The notes under the pieces are model-generated. The model saw only the letters and a list, made by a program, of their open reading frames with translations. It ran no database searches and was not told where the DNA came from. Shown one piece after another: positions 1 to 8,312 of a DNA stretch of 64,000 nucleotides. Both the position numbers and the translations under genes were made by a program. This DNA comes from Arthrobacter sp. PGP41 (lineage in GTDB: Bacteria; Actinomycetota; Actinomycetes; Actinomycetales; Micrococcaceae): NCBI RefSeq assembly GCF_002953935.1, contig NZ_CP026514.1, forward strand, positions 3,596,001 to 3,660,000, in the 5' to 3' direction. The first letter of the stretch is position 1, and every line of letters starts with the position of its first letter.

Positions 1-3
1 GAC

Positions 4-378
4 ATGGAGACCCAGGACGCCGAGGATCCCTGGCTTTCCGACGACGAACTGACCTGGACCACGTCCCTGCAGAACGGCGTCCATTACGCAGAGGTCCGTT
101 CCGGCGACGCGCTGGCCGCCAGCGGACGGGTTTACGTGGTGGGCGATACCGCGGTGTTCGACAAGATCATCACGGAGCCGGCCTTCCAGCGCCGGGGCCT
201 GGGCAGTTTCATCATGCGGGCCCTTGCAGCCAAGGCCTTCGAGCACGACGTGCAGGAGGGGCTCCTGCTGGCCTCCGCGGACGGCCAGAAACTTTACTCC
301 CACCTTGGCTGGACCACGGTTTCCCGGGTACTCATGCTGTCCGCTTCCCACGACGGTTTGGACCTTTCCCTGAGCTGA
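4..378 (+). CDS. GNAT family N-acetyltransferase (start uncertain, window edge)
   Basis: Small acetyltransferase that would move an acetyl group from acetyl-CoA to an amine; the substrate cannot be told. The acetyl-CoA loop of GNAT motif A is visible as RRGLGSFIM at about residues 63-71, after the beta4 strand FDKIITEP. The C-terminal YSHLGW segment is the usual motif B region. The frame is open back to base 1, so the ATG used here may be internal and the true start may lie before the window. The N-terminal part is short for the family, which supports truncation by the window edge. Confidence 0.75.
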   Translation: METQDAEDPWLSDDELTWTTSLQNGVHYAEVRSGDALAASGRVYVVGDTAVFDKIITEPAFQRRGLGSFIMRALAAKAFEHDVQEGLLLASADGQKLYSHLGWTTVSRVLMLSASHDGLDLSLS

Positions 379-459
379 GTCTTACTGTTACCCCCCCACG
401 CTGTTACCCCGACGGCGAACCGGGGCCCGCAGGCCGCTGCCGGGTGAAACAATGTTCGG

Positions 460-2835
460 GTGAACCCCCATGACTCCCTGATTTCCTTGCTGGGCCGCGG
501 CCCGGAACCGGAGCAGCTGCGTCATGTCCGCACTATCCCGGCCCGTGAGGCCGAGCACGAGCCCTGGCCCGCGTGGGTGCATCCGGACCTGGTTGCGGCG
601 TACGGGTCCCTGGGCATCCAGGAGCCCTACCGGCACCAGGTGGAAGCAGCCGGAATCGCCCACGCCGGCGAACACGTTGTGGTGGCCACCGGCACGGCGT
701 CGGGAAAGTCGCTCGCCTACCAGCTGCCGGCCCTGGACGCCATCCACCGTTCCGAACTGCGGGTCATGGCCGAGCCCGGGAAAATCCATGACGACGGCGC
801 CGTGACGCTCTACCTGTCCCCCACGAAGGCCCTCGCGGCGGACCAGCTCAATGCCATCAGGGCCCTGCAACTGCCCACCGTGCGGGCGGAAACCTACGAC
901 GGCGACACCGACCCCGCCTCGCGCCGCTGGATCAGGGACCATGCCAACTTCATCCTTGCCAACCCGGACATGCTGCACTTCGGGATTCTTCCCAACCACG
1001 CCTGGTGGGCCGGGTTCTTCCGCCGTCTGCGCTACGTGGTGATTGACGAGGCCCACAGCTACCGGGGCGTCTTCGGTTCCCACGTGGCCAACCTGATGCG
1101 CCGGCTGCGCCGGATCTGCGCGTACTACGGTGCGGGCACGGCCTATCCGGGGCCGGTATTCATCGCGGCCTCCGCCACAGCTTCGGAGCCCGAAGTCTCC
1201 TTCGCCCGGCTGATCGGGGCCCCGGTGAAGGCAGTTTCCCGGGACGGCTCGCCGCACGGCGCCACCACGGTGGCTTTCTGGGAACCCGCCCTGACCGAGG
1301 TTCGGGGCGAAAACGGCGCCAAGGAGCGGCGGACGGCTGTGGCCGAAACCGCAGACCTGCTGGCGAACCTGGTGTCGGCCCAAGTCCGCACCATAGCCTT
1401 CATCAAATCCCGGCGCGGGGCGGAGACTATTTCCTCCATCACCAAGCGCCTCCTGGACGAGGTGGACCCCAGCCTGCCGCAGCGGGTGGCTGCCTACCGT
1501 TCCGGGTACCTTCCCGAGGAACGCCGCGCAGTGGAAAAGGCGCTCCGCTCAGGGCGGCTCCTGGGTGTTTCGAGCACTTCCGCCCTGGAGCTGGGGATCG
1601 ACATTTCCGGCCTGGACGCGGTCCTGGTGGCGGGCTGGCCGGGGACGCGCGCCTCCCTGTTCCAGCAGATCGGCCGGGCGGGCAGGGCCGGGCAGGACGC
1701 CATCGCGGCCTTTGTTGCCAGCGATGATCCCCTGGACACTTTCCTGGTGAACCATCCGGAAGCGATTTTCGATGTGTCAGTGGAAGCAACTGTCTTCGAC
1801 CCCTCAAACCCCTACGTGCTGGGTCCACACTTGTGCGCCGCAGCAGCGGAACTTCCGCTTGGTCCTGCCGAACTCGACCTCTTCGGCAGCACGGCGGAGT
1901 CCCTCCTGGACCGGCTGGTGGCCCAGGGGTACCTCCGCCGGAGGCCCGCGGGCTGGTTCTGGACACACTCACAGAGCGCGGCGGCCATGGTGAACCTGCG
2001 GGCCGACGGAGGCGGACCGGTGAGCATCGTGGATGCCGAAACCGGGTCCCTCCTGGGCACCATGGATTCCCCCCAGACCCACTACCAGGCCCACACCGGC
2101 GCTGTTTACATCCACCAGGGTGACAGCTACGTCGTGGAGGACCTGAATGAAGATGACCACTGCGTGATGGTGCGCCGTGCCAATCCCGATTACTACACCA
2201 CCGCCCGGGACGTCACCCAGATTGAGGTTCTGGAGACGCAGCGCACGGTCCAGTGGGGTGACGTTTCGGTGCACTTCGGTGATGTCAAAGTCACGACGCA
2301 AGTGGTGTCCTTTCAGCGCAAGGCCCTGATCTCCAACGAAATCCTTGGCGAGGAGCCGCTGGAACTCGGTGCCCGCGATCTCTTCACCAAGGCCGTCTGG
2401 TTCGTGGTGGACAACCGTTCCCTCACCGGGGCGGGGCTGATCGAAGCCCAGTTCCCCGGTGCGCTGCATGCCGCGGAGCATGCGGCCATTGGCCTGCTGC
2501 CCTTGGTGGCGTCAAGCGATCGGTGGGACATCGGTGGAGTGTCCACGGCCCTGCATGCGGACACCGGGGTGCCCACCATCTTCGTGTATGACGGGCATCC
2601 CGGCGGCGCCGGTTTCGCCGAACGGGGTTTCGACAAGGCGAAGGTATGGCTCACAGCTACCCGGGACGCCATCAAGGCCTGCGAGTGCGATTCCGGCTGC
2701 CCCTCCTGCGTCCAGTCACCGAAATGCGGGAACAAGAACAACCCCCTGGACAAGGCCGCCGCGGTCTCCCTCCTCGACGTCCTGCTCAAGGACGCCACCG
2801 AGGGCAGCTCCCTGAGGATGGAAGCGCGGCGCTGA
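460..2835 (+). CDS. MrfA-type DEAD/DEAH-box helicase with C-terminal Cys cluster (DUF1998)
   Basis: Superfamily 2 DNA helicase of 791 residues, related to Bacillus MrfA and yeast Hrq1, families tied to DNA repair. Walker A is GTASGKS (Lys83), the DEAH box is at about 196-199 (VIDEAH) and motif VI is QQIGRAGRAG near residue 402. The last quarter is the DUF1998 region with a metal-binding Cys cluster at residues 741, 743, 747, 750 and 756 (CECDSGC, PSC, KCG). The start is GTG at 460. It is the first gene of a block whose order matches M. tuberculosis Rv3649 onwards, and it converges with the Tad cluster. Confidence 0.93.
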   Translation: MNPHDSLISLLGRGPEPEQLRHVRTIPAREAEHEPWPAWVHPDLVAAYGSLGIQEPYRHQVEAAGIAHAGEHVVVATGTASGKSLAYQLPALDAIHRSELRVMAEPGKIHDDGAVTLYLSPTKALAADQLNAIRALQLPTVRAETYDGDTDPASRRWIRDHANFILANPDMLHFGILPNHAWWAGFFRRLRYVVIDEAHSYRGVFGSHVANLMRRLRRICAYYGAGTAYPGPVFIAASATASEPEVSFARLIGAPVKAVSRDGSPHGATTVAFWEPALTEVRGENGAKERRTAVAETADLLANLVSAQVRTIAFIKSRRGAETISSITKRLLDEVDPSLPQRVAAYRSGYLPEERRAVEKALRSGRLLGVSSTSALELGIDISGLDAVLVAGWPGTRASLFQQIGRAGRAGQDAIAAFVASDDPLDTFLVNHPEAIFDVSVEATVFDPSNPYVLGPHLCAAAAELPLGPAELDLFGSTAESLLDRLVAQGYLRRRPAGWFWTHSQSAAAMVNLRADGGGPVSIVDAETGSLLGTMDSPQTHYQAHTGAVYIHQGDSYVVEDLNEDDHCVMVRRANPDYYTTARDVTQIEVLETQRTVQWGDVSVHFGDVKVTTQVVSFQRKALISNEILGEEPLELGARDLFTKAVWFVVDNRSLTGAGLIEAQFPGALHAAEHAAIGLLPLVASSDRWDIGGVSTALHADTGVPTIFVYDGHPGGAGFAERGFDKAKVWLTATRDAIKACECDSGCPSCVQSPKCGNKNNPLDKAAAVSLLDVLLKDATEGSSLRMEARR

Positions 2836-2927
2836 CGGGGCAGGCTGCTCGCCCGGGTCTTCCCGGCAGACAGGAAACCAGCACAGGAGCCGCGCCTGCC
2901 AGCCACCCCCAGGGCAGAGGCCGAGGT

Positions 2928-3362
2928 TCAGGGCGGCGGTCCGGCACGGGAACGCCCGGTTGCTGCCCCGAACACGGTCCGTTCCATCAGCTCCGTCCTG
3001 ACCTCGACCGTTTGCCCTGCACCCTCGGTGCAGCCAAGGACCGCAGCCCCGTGCCGGGCTGCAACCTGGGACGCTATGGTGCAGGGTTCCCCGTGAGTAA
3101 CGCCGCGGAGGGCGTCGGCCGCAGCAAGTGCCGCGAGGTCGGCAGCGGACGCGGCCCTGCTTGACAGGACAGCCGACTGTGCCAGCAACAGCATCAGCAC
3201 CATGGCCGTCATCACCACGAGGGCCAGACCGGCCGCCAAAACCGTCCCGGACCCGCGTTCCCGGCCGCAGGCGGAAGCCTGCCCGCGCCAGCCTGAGTCC
3301 GCCAGACCCGGACAGTACGGGCGAAAACTCCTGGCCCGCCTACCTTGCCGGACGCGCATCAT
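2928..3362 (-). CDS. TadE-like membrane protein (Rv3654c family)
   Basis: Last gene of the Tad/Flp cluster; 144 residues from the ATG at 3362, whose ATGATG overlaps the TGA of the upstream tadE. An earlier in-frame ATG (3464) was rejected because it lies inside tadE. A basic N-terminus is followed by one hydrophobic segment (GTVLAAGLALVVMTAMVLML). The segment resembles a pilin helix but lacks the Glu at position +5 seen in the two upstream proteins. It then has an Ala-rich stretch and two Cys (in EPCTIAS and LGCTEG). Such proteins are thought to be minor pilins or secreted pseudopilins; its exact job is unknown. Confidence 0.8.
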   Translation of the reverse strand: MMRVRQGRRARSFRPYCPGLADSGWRGQASACGRERGSGTVLAAGLALVVMTAMVLMLLLAQSAVLSSRAASAADLAALAAADALRGVTHGEPCTIASQVAARHGAAVLGCTEGAGQTVEVRTELMERTVFGAATGRSRAGPPP

Positions 3363-3805
3363 CCGGCCGTCTCGGCGCGGGTGGAGGCCCGGGCAGTAAG
3401 CAGCCAGGGAATGGACGATCCGAGCGGGCCGCCCACCCGACCGGTGACGGTGACGTCCAGCCACTCGCCGTCGGCCGAAACCGCTGCCGACGCGGATCCG
3501 CCTGTCAGCGTATGGACGATCCTTTCCACCGCGGCTGAATCGTCACCGCGGGCCAGGGCCCGGGCACCAGCGCGTGCTCCCTCCTCAAGCCGCAACTGGG
3601 TGACCCCGGCCGAGGCACCTGACAGCAGCATGGCCAGCAGCAGCAGGACCGCAGGCAGCGTGACGGCGAACTCGGCCGTCACGGCGCCGCATGATTCCTC
3701 CGGCCCGGGACTGGCGTAGGGCCCGCCCGCCCCTTGGAGCCGGGAGCCGGCCTGCGCGGAGGGGCACGGACGAACGGGCGGCAGCACGGCCGGCGCGACG
3801 GTCAT
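3359..3805 (-). CDS. TadE family minor pilin
   Basis: Minor pilin-like protein, 148 residues from the ATG at 3805. The prepilin motif G(x4)EF is visible as CG/AVTAEF (Gly40, Glu45), followed by a hydrophobic helix (AVTLPAVLLLLAMLL). Cleavage after Gly40 by a TadV-type prepilin peptidase is the family expectation; no such peptidase is in the window. The gene overlaps both neighbours by 4 bases, implying translational coupling. A much longer in-frame reading (to 4303) runs through the pilin gene and was discarded. Confidence 0.85.
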   Translation of the reverse strand: MTVAPAVLPPVRPCPSAQAGSRLQGAGGPYASPGPEESCGAVTAEFAVTLPAVLLLLAMLLSGASAGVTQLRLEEGARAGARALARGDDSAAVERIVHTLTGGSASAAVSADGEWLDVTVTGRVGGPLGSSIPWLLTARASTRAETAG

Positions 3806-4146
3806 GGCAGGGCCAGCGCGGTGCGGATCAGAGTCAGCAGGAAGCCACGGACTTCCTCGCTGCGGAGGATGAAGACCAGCAGCCCGGCAAAGCCCACGGC
3901 AGCAAGAGTGGCTATGGCATATTCGGCGGTCGCCATTCCCGCCTCGGATCCCAGGAGCCGGAAACCACGTCCGGGGCTGGATGGAGACTTCAGGCCCGGG
4001 TACAGTTCCACCACGTTGGCCGGCAGGGAACCGTTTCCGGCCCCGCCGGCGTAGTGGCTGTTGCTGCGGCGTCCCCGGGCGGAGGAACGGGCAGCGGCGA
4101 GCACCGCGGTCCCGTCGGCGTAGTGGCGGCGGTAATTCGTGGACAT
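3802..4146 (-). CDS. Flp/TadA-type pilin (DUF4244)
   Basis: Probable major pilin, 114 residues from the ATG at 4146, preceded by AAGGAAAA. A 70-residue polar leader ends in Gly70, followed by MATAEY: the G(x4)EY prepilin signature with Glu75 and Tyr76. A hydrophobic helix (AIATLAAVGFAGLLVFIL) comes next and the mature protein is only about 44 residues, as in Flp pilins. The leader is long for a prepilin, which is common in the actinobacterial DUF4244 family. A 163-base gap separates it from tadC upstream, so it may have its own promoter and be made in excess. Confidence 0.85.
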   Translation of the reverse strand: MSTNYRRHYADGTAVLAAARSSARGRRSNSHYAGGAGNGSLPANVVELYPGLKSPSSPGRGFRLLGSEAGMATAEYAIATLAAVGFAGLLVFILRSEEVRGFLLTLIRTALALP

Positions 4147-4309
4147 GTAGTTTTCCTTCCGTTGGGCCGGTGATGTTGCCGGCTGTCTCGACTCTTCCCG
4201 GCCTAGCCGGACGCGGTAAGCCCCGCGGACTCCTAAGTGGAAAAGCCGTGTGGTTCTGTGGTGTGGACCCCCTGTGGAGGAGAAGAGCGCAGAAAAGGGA
4301 CATGGCGCC

Positions 4310-4918
4310 CTAGACCGATGGCACCAGCGCGAGCAGCACCGGGACCACGCCCAGGCAGATGAAGGCCGGCAGGGAACACACGCCGAGCGGAACCACCAGC
4401 TTGACGCCCAGTGACGCCGCACGTTTTTCTGCCGCCCGGAACCGCTCGCGGCGGAGCCGGGCAGCCTGGGCGTAAAGGATCGCGGACGACGGCGCGCCGG
4501 TCAGGGCCGCGAACGCCAGGGCGTCCCGCAGTTCCATGACCTCCGGCAGGCGGACCGCGCTGCTGCGCCAGGCGGTTTCCCAGTCCGCCCCGATGGCCAA
4601 AGCCGCCACCACCGGGCGGAGGGCATCCCTGTATCTGGCGGAAGCGGAGGCCGACACCAGGTCCAGCGCACGGCCGATGCCCGACCCGGCATCCAGCATG
4701 GCGGCGACGAGTTCCAGCATCATGGCAGTGTCCCTAAGTCGCTCCCCCGCCCCGCGCGGCAGGCGTCCTCCGGAGCCGGCGGGCGAGACACCCGTCGAGG
4801 GCCTGCCGGAAAATGCCCGGAGCCTCTTCCCCGGACTGCCCCGCCCGGCACCCACCAGCGCGGCGGCCGCAGCAAGCATGAGGAAAAGGGCAAGAGCTGA
4901 AGGGGAAGGCCAGGTCAT
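4310..4918 (-). CDS. tadC: Tad pilus inner-membrane protein TadC (type II secretion F domain)
   Basis: Membrane platform protein of the Tad pilus machine, 202 residues from the ATG at 4918, which overlaps the tadB stop by 4 bases. An N-terminal helix (ALALFLMLAAAAALVGAG) is followed by a T2SS-F cytoplasmic helical domain (DTAMMLELVAAML, LDAGSGIGRALD). A C-terminal hydrophobic pair follows (LVVPLGVCSLPAFICLGVVPVLLALV). It is shorter than enterobacterial TadC, as usual in actinobacteria. It should pair with TadB and be driven by the TadA ATPase. Confidence 0.85.
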   Translation of the reverse strand: MTWPSPSALALFLMLAAAAALVGAGRGSPGKRLRAFSGRPSTGVSPAGSGGRLPRGAGERLRDTAMMLELVAAMLDAGSGIGRALDLVSASASARYRDALRPVVAALAIGADWETAWRSSAVRLPEVMELRDALAFAALTGAPSSAILYAQAARLRRERFRAAEKRAASLGVKLVVPLGVCSLPAFICLGVVPVLLALVPSV

Positions 4919-5706
4919 GTCACGCCAGCCCCCGCCGCCGCGGCCACCAGCCTGGCGGACCACAGCCTTCCGGCAACTGTAAGGCCGATTCCGGCGGTGA
5001 GCGCTGCCAGCCCCCATGGCGTTCCCAGCAGGATGGCCAGCGGATCCACACCCAGCGCCATGCCCAGGCCCAAACCCAGCAGCGGCAGCCAGGTGAGGAG
5101 GCTTACTGTGGCCTTGGGTCCGGCCAGGGCGGTCTGCCGGGCGGCATCGGCGTCGTCCTCCACTTCGAGCTGCGCGGCGAACCTGGTGAGCACGTCCGCA
5201 AGCGGACAGCCGCTCGCTTCCGCAACATCAAGGCACGCGGCAAGTTCCGCCCAGATCCGGGATTCCCGGTTCCGCCGGGGAAAGGCGGAGGGCAGCGACC
5301 GGCGGATGGCGTCCGAGACCGGAGTTCCAACGGCCGCCGCAGCGCGTGCCGAACCCATCATGGCGCCGGAGCCCGCTGAAAGGCCATCGGTGCGGGAACC
5401 GGAGGAGCCGTAGACCAACCAGATTTCTTCCCAAAGCCGGGCCGGTGTCCGCCCGCCTTTGAGCAGGGCGGCCAGTTGCTGCACAACGACGGTCATGGGG
5501 GCTGCAGACTGCCTGCTTCCCTTCGCAGCCCTGCGACTGGCCAGCGGAAAGATGCCTGCACGGAGGGTGAGCAGTGCCGGCAGCGAACCGGGGTTCCCTG
5601 TACGGCCGGCGTTTCCTGTACGGCGCAGCCTCGCAGCAGCGCCACGCGGCGGCCTGGCAAGCAGCACCGCGGCCAGCCCCAGGACCATGGCAAGAAGGAG
5701 GATCAT
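4915..5706 (-). CDS. tadB: Tad pilus inner-membrane protein TadB (type II secretion F domain)
   Basis: Membrane protein of 263 residues from the ATG at 5706, overlapping tadA by 4 bases. It opens with a hydrophobic segment (MILLLAMVLGLAAVLL). A helical F-domain lies in the middle (AELAACLDVAEASGCPLADVL), and two further membrane helices (LLTWLPLLGLGLGMALG, GLAALTAGIGLTVAG) close it. It acts in the cytoplasmic membrane as the partner of TadC. Gene order ssd-tadA-tadB-tadC matches other actinobacterial Tad loci. Confidence 0.87.
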   Translation of the reverse strand: MILLLAMVLGLAAVLLARPPRGAAARLRRTGNAGRTGNPGSLPALLTLRAGIFPLASRRAAKGSRQSAAPMTVVVQQLAALLKGGRTPARLWEEIWLVYGSSGSRTDGLSAGSGAMMGSARAAAAVGTPVSDAIRRSLPSAFPRRNRESRIWAELAACLDVAEASGCPLADVLTRFAAQLEVEDDADAARQTALAGPKATVSLLTWLPLLGLGLGMALGVDPLAILLGTPWGLAALTAGIGLTVAGRLWSARLVAAAAGAGVT

Positions 5707-6983
5707 TGCAGCTCTCCGAGGCCCAGCCCCAGCCGTTCGGCAAGGGCCGGCCACGCGGGGCCTGTGCTCACCGGGCCTTCACCGCCTTCCACGGCAGGCA
5801 GAACCATCAGGCCGTCAGGTCCGTCATCCACCAGGCCCACGCACGTCACTCCCCGGGACTGTTGCGTCCGCTCGACGTGGATGACGACGTCCAGCGCGCT
5901 CGCTGCCTGGAGCCGCACGCCTTCGGGGTCCAGTCCCGCCAGTGCACCGAGAGCGGTGAGCCGGGCCGGAACAGCGGTGGCGGTATTGGCGTGGATGGTT
6001 CCGCCCCCGCCGCTGTGGCCGGTGTTCATGGCGGTCAGCAGCTCCCTCACTTCGGCGCCCCGGCATTCCCCCACCACCAGCCTGTCCGGACGCATTCGCA
6101 AGGCCTGCCGGACCAGATCCCCCAGGTCCACTGCGCCGCCGCCTTCCAGGTTTCCGTGGCGGGATTCAAGGGAGACGATGTGGGGATGCACCGGGTTCAG
6201 TTCCGATGCGTCCTCGATGAGGACCAACCGCTCCGAGGGAGAGCACAGCCCGAGCAGGGTGGAAAGCAGGGTGGTCTTTCCGGACCCGGTGGCGCCGCTG
6301 ATAAGGAAGCTCAGCCTGCGCTCCACCACCCGTTCCAGGACATGCTGCAGTCCGGAACTGAACATTCCGCCCGCGCGGAGCTCATCCATGCTGAAGACCC
6401 GTTCGCGGCGGATCCTGATGCTCAGCAACGTTCCTGCAGTGGAGACGGGCGGCAACACGGCATGGACCCGGTAGCCGCCGGCCAGCCTCACATCAACACA
6501 GGGTGAGCCGTCATCCAGCCGCCGTCCGCCGGCCGCCACCAGCCGGCAGGCCAATGCCCGCAGCTGGACTTCATGGTCGAAGGCCACCGGTACGCGTTCT
6601 ATCCCGCGGCCCCTGTCAACCCAGACGGAGTCCGGGGCATTCACGAAGATGTCCGTCACCGCGGGGTCGCGGGTGAGGCTTTGGAGGGGACCCAGCCCGT
6701 TCAGCTCGGCGCTGATCCGCTCCACCGCCGCCAACGATCCCGCAGTGCCCAGCAGTTTGCCGGTGGCCTGCACTGCCGCCGCCACCCGGGAGGGTGTCAC
6801 AGCCGCCGTGTCCGCCATCATGGACTCGCGCACCGATTCGAGCAGCCCTACATCCACTGCGTCCCGGACAGCCGGACGGCGTTCGCGCCGCCGCCACTCA
6901 CCGGAACCATGCATGCCCGGACCGCGCTCGCCTAAGCTGCGTTCCCCGACGCTGCGTTCCCCTGAGCCAGGCTGCTGCCTCAC
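5703..6983 (-). CDS. tadA: Tad pilus assembly ATPase TadA/CpaF
   Basis: Hexameric secretion ATPase that powers pilus extrusion, 426 residues. Walker A is GATGSGKT (about 230-237), the Asp box follows at IEDASEL, Walker B is RLVVGECRGAE (about 301-311) and the His box is GGGGTIHANT (about 325-334). The start is GTG at 6983, overlapping the ssd stop as GTGA. The first 40 residues are a low-complexity basic stretch with three near copies of SxGER, not part of the core fold, so the functional start could be a little further in. Confidence 0.93.
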   Translation of the reverse strand: MRQQPGSGERSVGERSLGERGPGMHGSGEWRRRERRPAVRDAVDVGLLESVRESMMADTAAVTPSRVAAAVQATGKLLGTAGSLAAVERISAELNGLGPLQSLTRDPAVTDIFVNAPDSVWVDRGRGIERVPVAFDHEVQLRALACRLVAAGGRRLDDGSPCVDVRLAGGYRVHAVLPPVSTAGTLLSIRIRRERVFSMDELRAGGMFSSGLQHVLERVVERRLSFLISGATGSGKTTLLSTLLGLCSPSERLVLIEDASELNPVHPHIVSLESRHGNLEGGGAVDLGDLVRQALRMRPDRLVVGECRGAEVRELLTAMNTGHSGGGGTIHANTATAVPARLTALGALAGLDPEGVRLQAASALDVVIHVERTQQSRGVTCVGLVDDGPDGLMVLPAVEGGEGPVSTGPAWPALAERLGLGLGELQ

Positions 6984-8179
6984 TCGAGATCCCCCGCAGG
7001 CAGTCCGTCTCCGAGCAGCTGCAGCGCGGAAGCAGCGAAATGCCTGACGCTCCGCCGTTTGCCCAGTTCAAGGAGGCGGCCCGACTCCATGGCCGCCGGG
7101 ACGCCCCGCAGCTCAGGCACGCGCCCCTGGACAGGAAGGCCGATGGCTTCGGCAATCAGGGCGCCGTCCAGTGCCGCACCGTGCTTGCCCCGGACCAGGA
7201 GGGAAGCCTCCACCGGAGGGAACTCCTGAAGCAGCCGCACCGCCGCGACAGCAGCCTTCAGCTGTGCCGGAACCACCATGGTGATGCGGTCGCAGTCCCA
7301 GGCGAACGTGTGGATGGGCTCCGCTCCACGGCCGATGTCCACCACTACCAGCTCATAGCCACGCCGGGCGGCATCAAGGACGCCCGCCGTGGTGGTGGCG
7401 GCAACAGCCACAGGCTGCTCACGGCTGGCGGGCCAGGACAGGAACGAAAAGCCTCCTGCAACAGGCAGTGAATCCGCAAGCTGGACGGGATCGATGCTGC
7501 CCCTGGCCTCGGAAAGGTCGGGCCAGCGCAGCCCGGGGTGTTCCTCGGCGGCGAGGGCCAGCTCCAGCCCACCGCCCCACGGGTCACCGTCCACCAGGAG
7601 CACCCGGGCACCCAGCCCGGCGGCAGCCTGCGCAATCCAGATGGCCGCGGTAGTGGCACCCGCGCCGCCGCAGCCGCCGGTCACGCCCAGGATGAGGCCG
7701 CCGGGGCCAGGTGAACGGGACCTGCTGAGATGGTCGGCAAGCCAGGCGGCGGCGTCTGGCAGCACAGCCACCCGCTCTGCACCGAGAACGGCGGCCAGGT
7801 GCCACAGGCTGTCTCCTTCACCGTCGAGGCCCACCAGGACTGCCGGCGCCCGTCGCCGGGGAGGCAGTTCGCGGATATCGCTGCCCACCAGGACTGCCGC
7901 CGCCCCGTCCCAATGCCTGCCTGCCCCGGCGGCATCGGCTGCAGTGCGCAGCTGTGCTCCGGCTGCCGCAACGATCCGCTCCACCTCGCCCCGGAGGACA
8001 GCGGACGAGGTCACCAGCAGTACCTCATCGCCGCTGTCCGGCAGCCAGGAGTCTCCGGCTCCTCCTGCGGCGTCCACCGGCAGGGCTGCCCTTGAGGGCG
8101 GACCTGCCCCTGCCGTATGGCTGAAGTCAGCGGGAGGGCCCGGTTCAGGGTGGGACGGTATCAGCTGATGCCTGCTCAT
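6980..8179 (-). CDS. ssd: Ssd/CpaE-like MinD-family protein (septum-site/pilus localisation)
   Basis: MinD/ParA-like protein of 399 residues, first gene of the Tad cluster. An N-terminal receiver-like region (DEVLLVTSS to VLVGLDGEGDS) precedes a MinD domain. The P-loop is GGCGGAGATT at 168-177: the Lys expected in GKT is Ala. The deviant Walker partner (LLVDGDPWGGGLELAL) is present. In mycobacteria the homologous Ssd affects septum placement; CpaE directs pilus machinery to the pole. The ATG at 8179 was chosen because the longer frame runs antisense through the polymerase gene. It is divergent from that gene, 133 bases away. Confidence 0.85.
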   Translation of the reverse strand: MSRHQLIPSHPEPGPPADFSHTAGAGPPSRAALPVDAAGGAGDSWLPDSGDEVLLVTSSAVLRGEVERIVAAAGAQLRTAADAAGAGRHWDGAAAVLVGSDIRELPPRRRAPAVLVGLDGEGDSLWHLAAVLGAERVAVLPDAAAWLADHLSRSRSPGPGGLILGVTGGCGGAGATTAAIWIAQAAAGLGARVLLVDGDPWGGGLELALAAEEHPGLRWPDLSEARGSIDPVQLADSLPVAGGFSFLSWPASREQPVAVAATTTAGVLDAARRGYELVVVDIGRGAEPIHTFAWDCDRITMVVPAQLKAAVAAVRLLQEFPPVEASLLVRGKHGAALDGALIAEAIGLPVQGRVPELRGVPAAMESGRLLELGKRRSVRHFAASALQLLGDGLPAGDLE

Positions 8180-8312
8180 GGACCCACTTTCCACCGCCGA
8201 AAGATGGCGGGTAAGGGCACCGGGGCCGTATGTGGAAAAGCAGGGCGCGCCACGCGCGCAGGCGCCGGGCCCGAAAGTCTGCAAGCGCCGGAAACAAGGC
8301 AGAATGGGGACC

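Noticed and set aside
388..1383. Long reverse-strand reading frame opposite the helicase
   Set aside because: Composition is Gly/Val/Arg/His-rich, the mirror of GC-rich coding DNA on the other strand; the helicase motifs on the forward strand are unmistakable.
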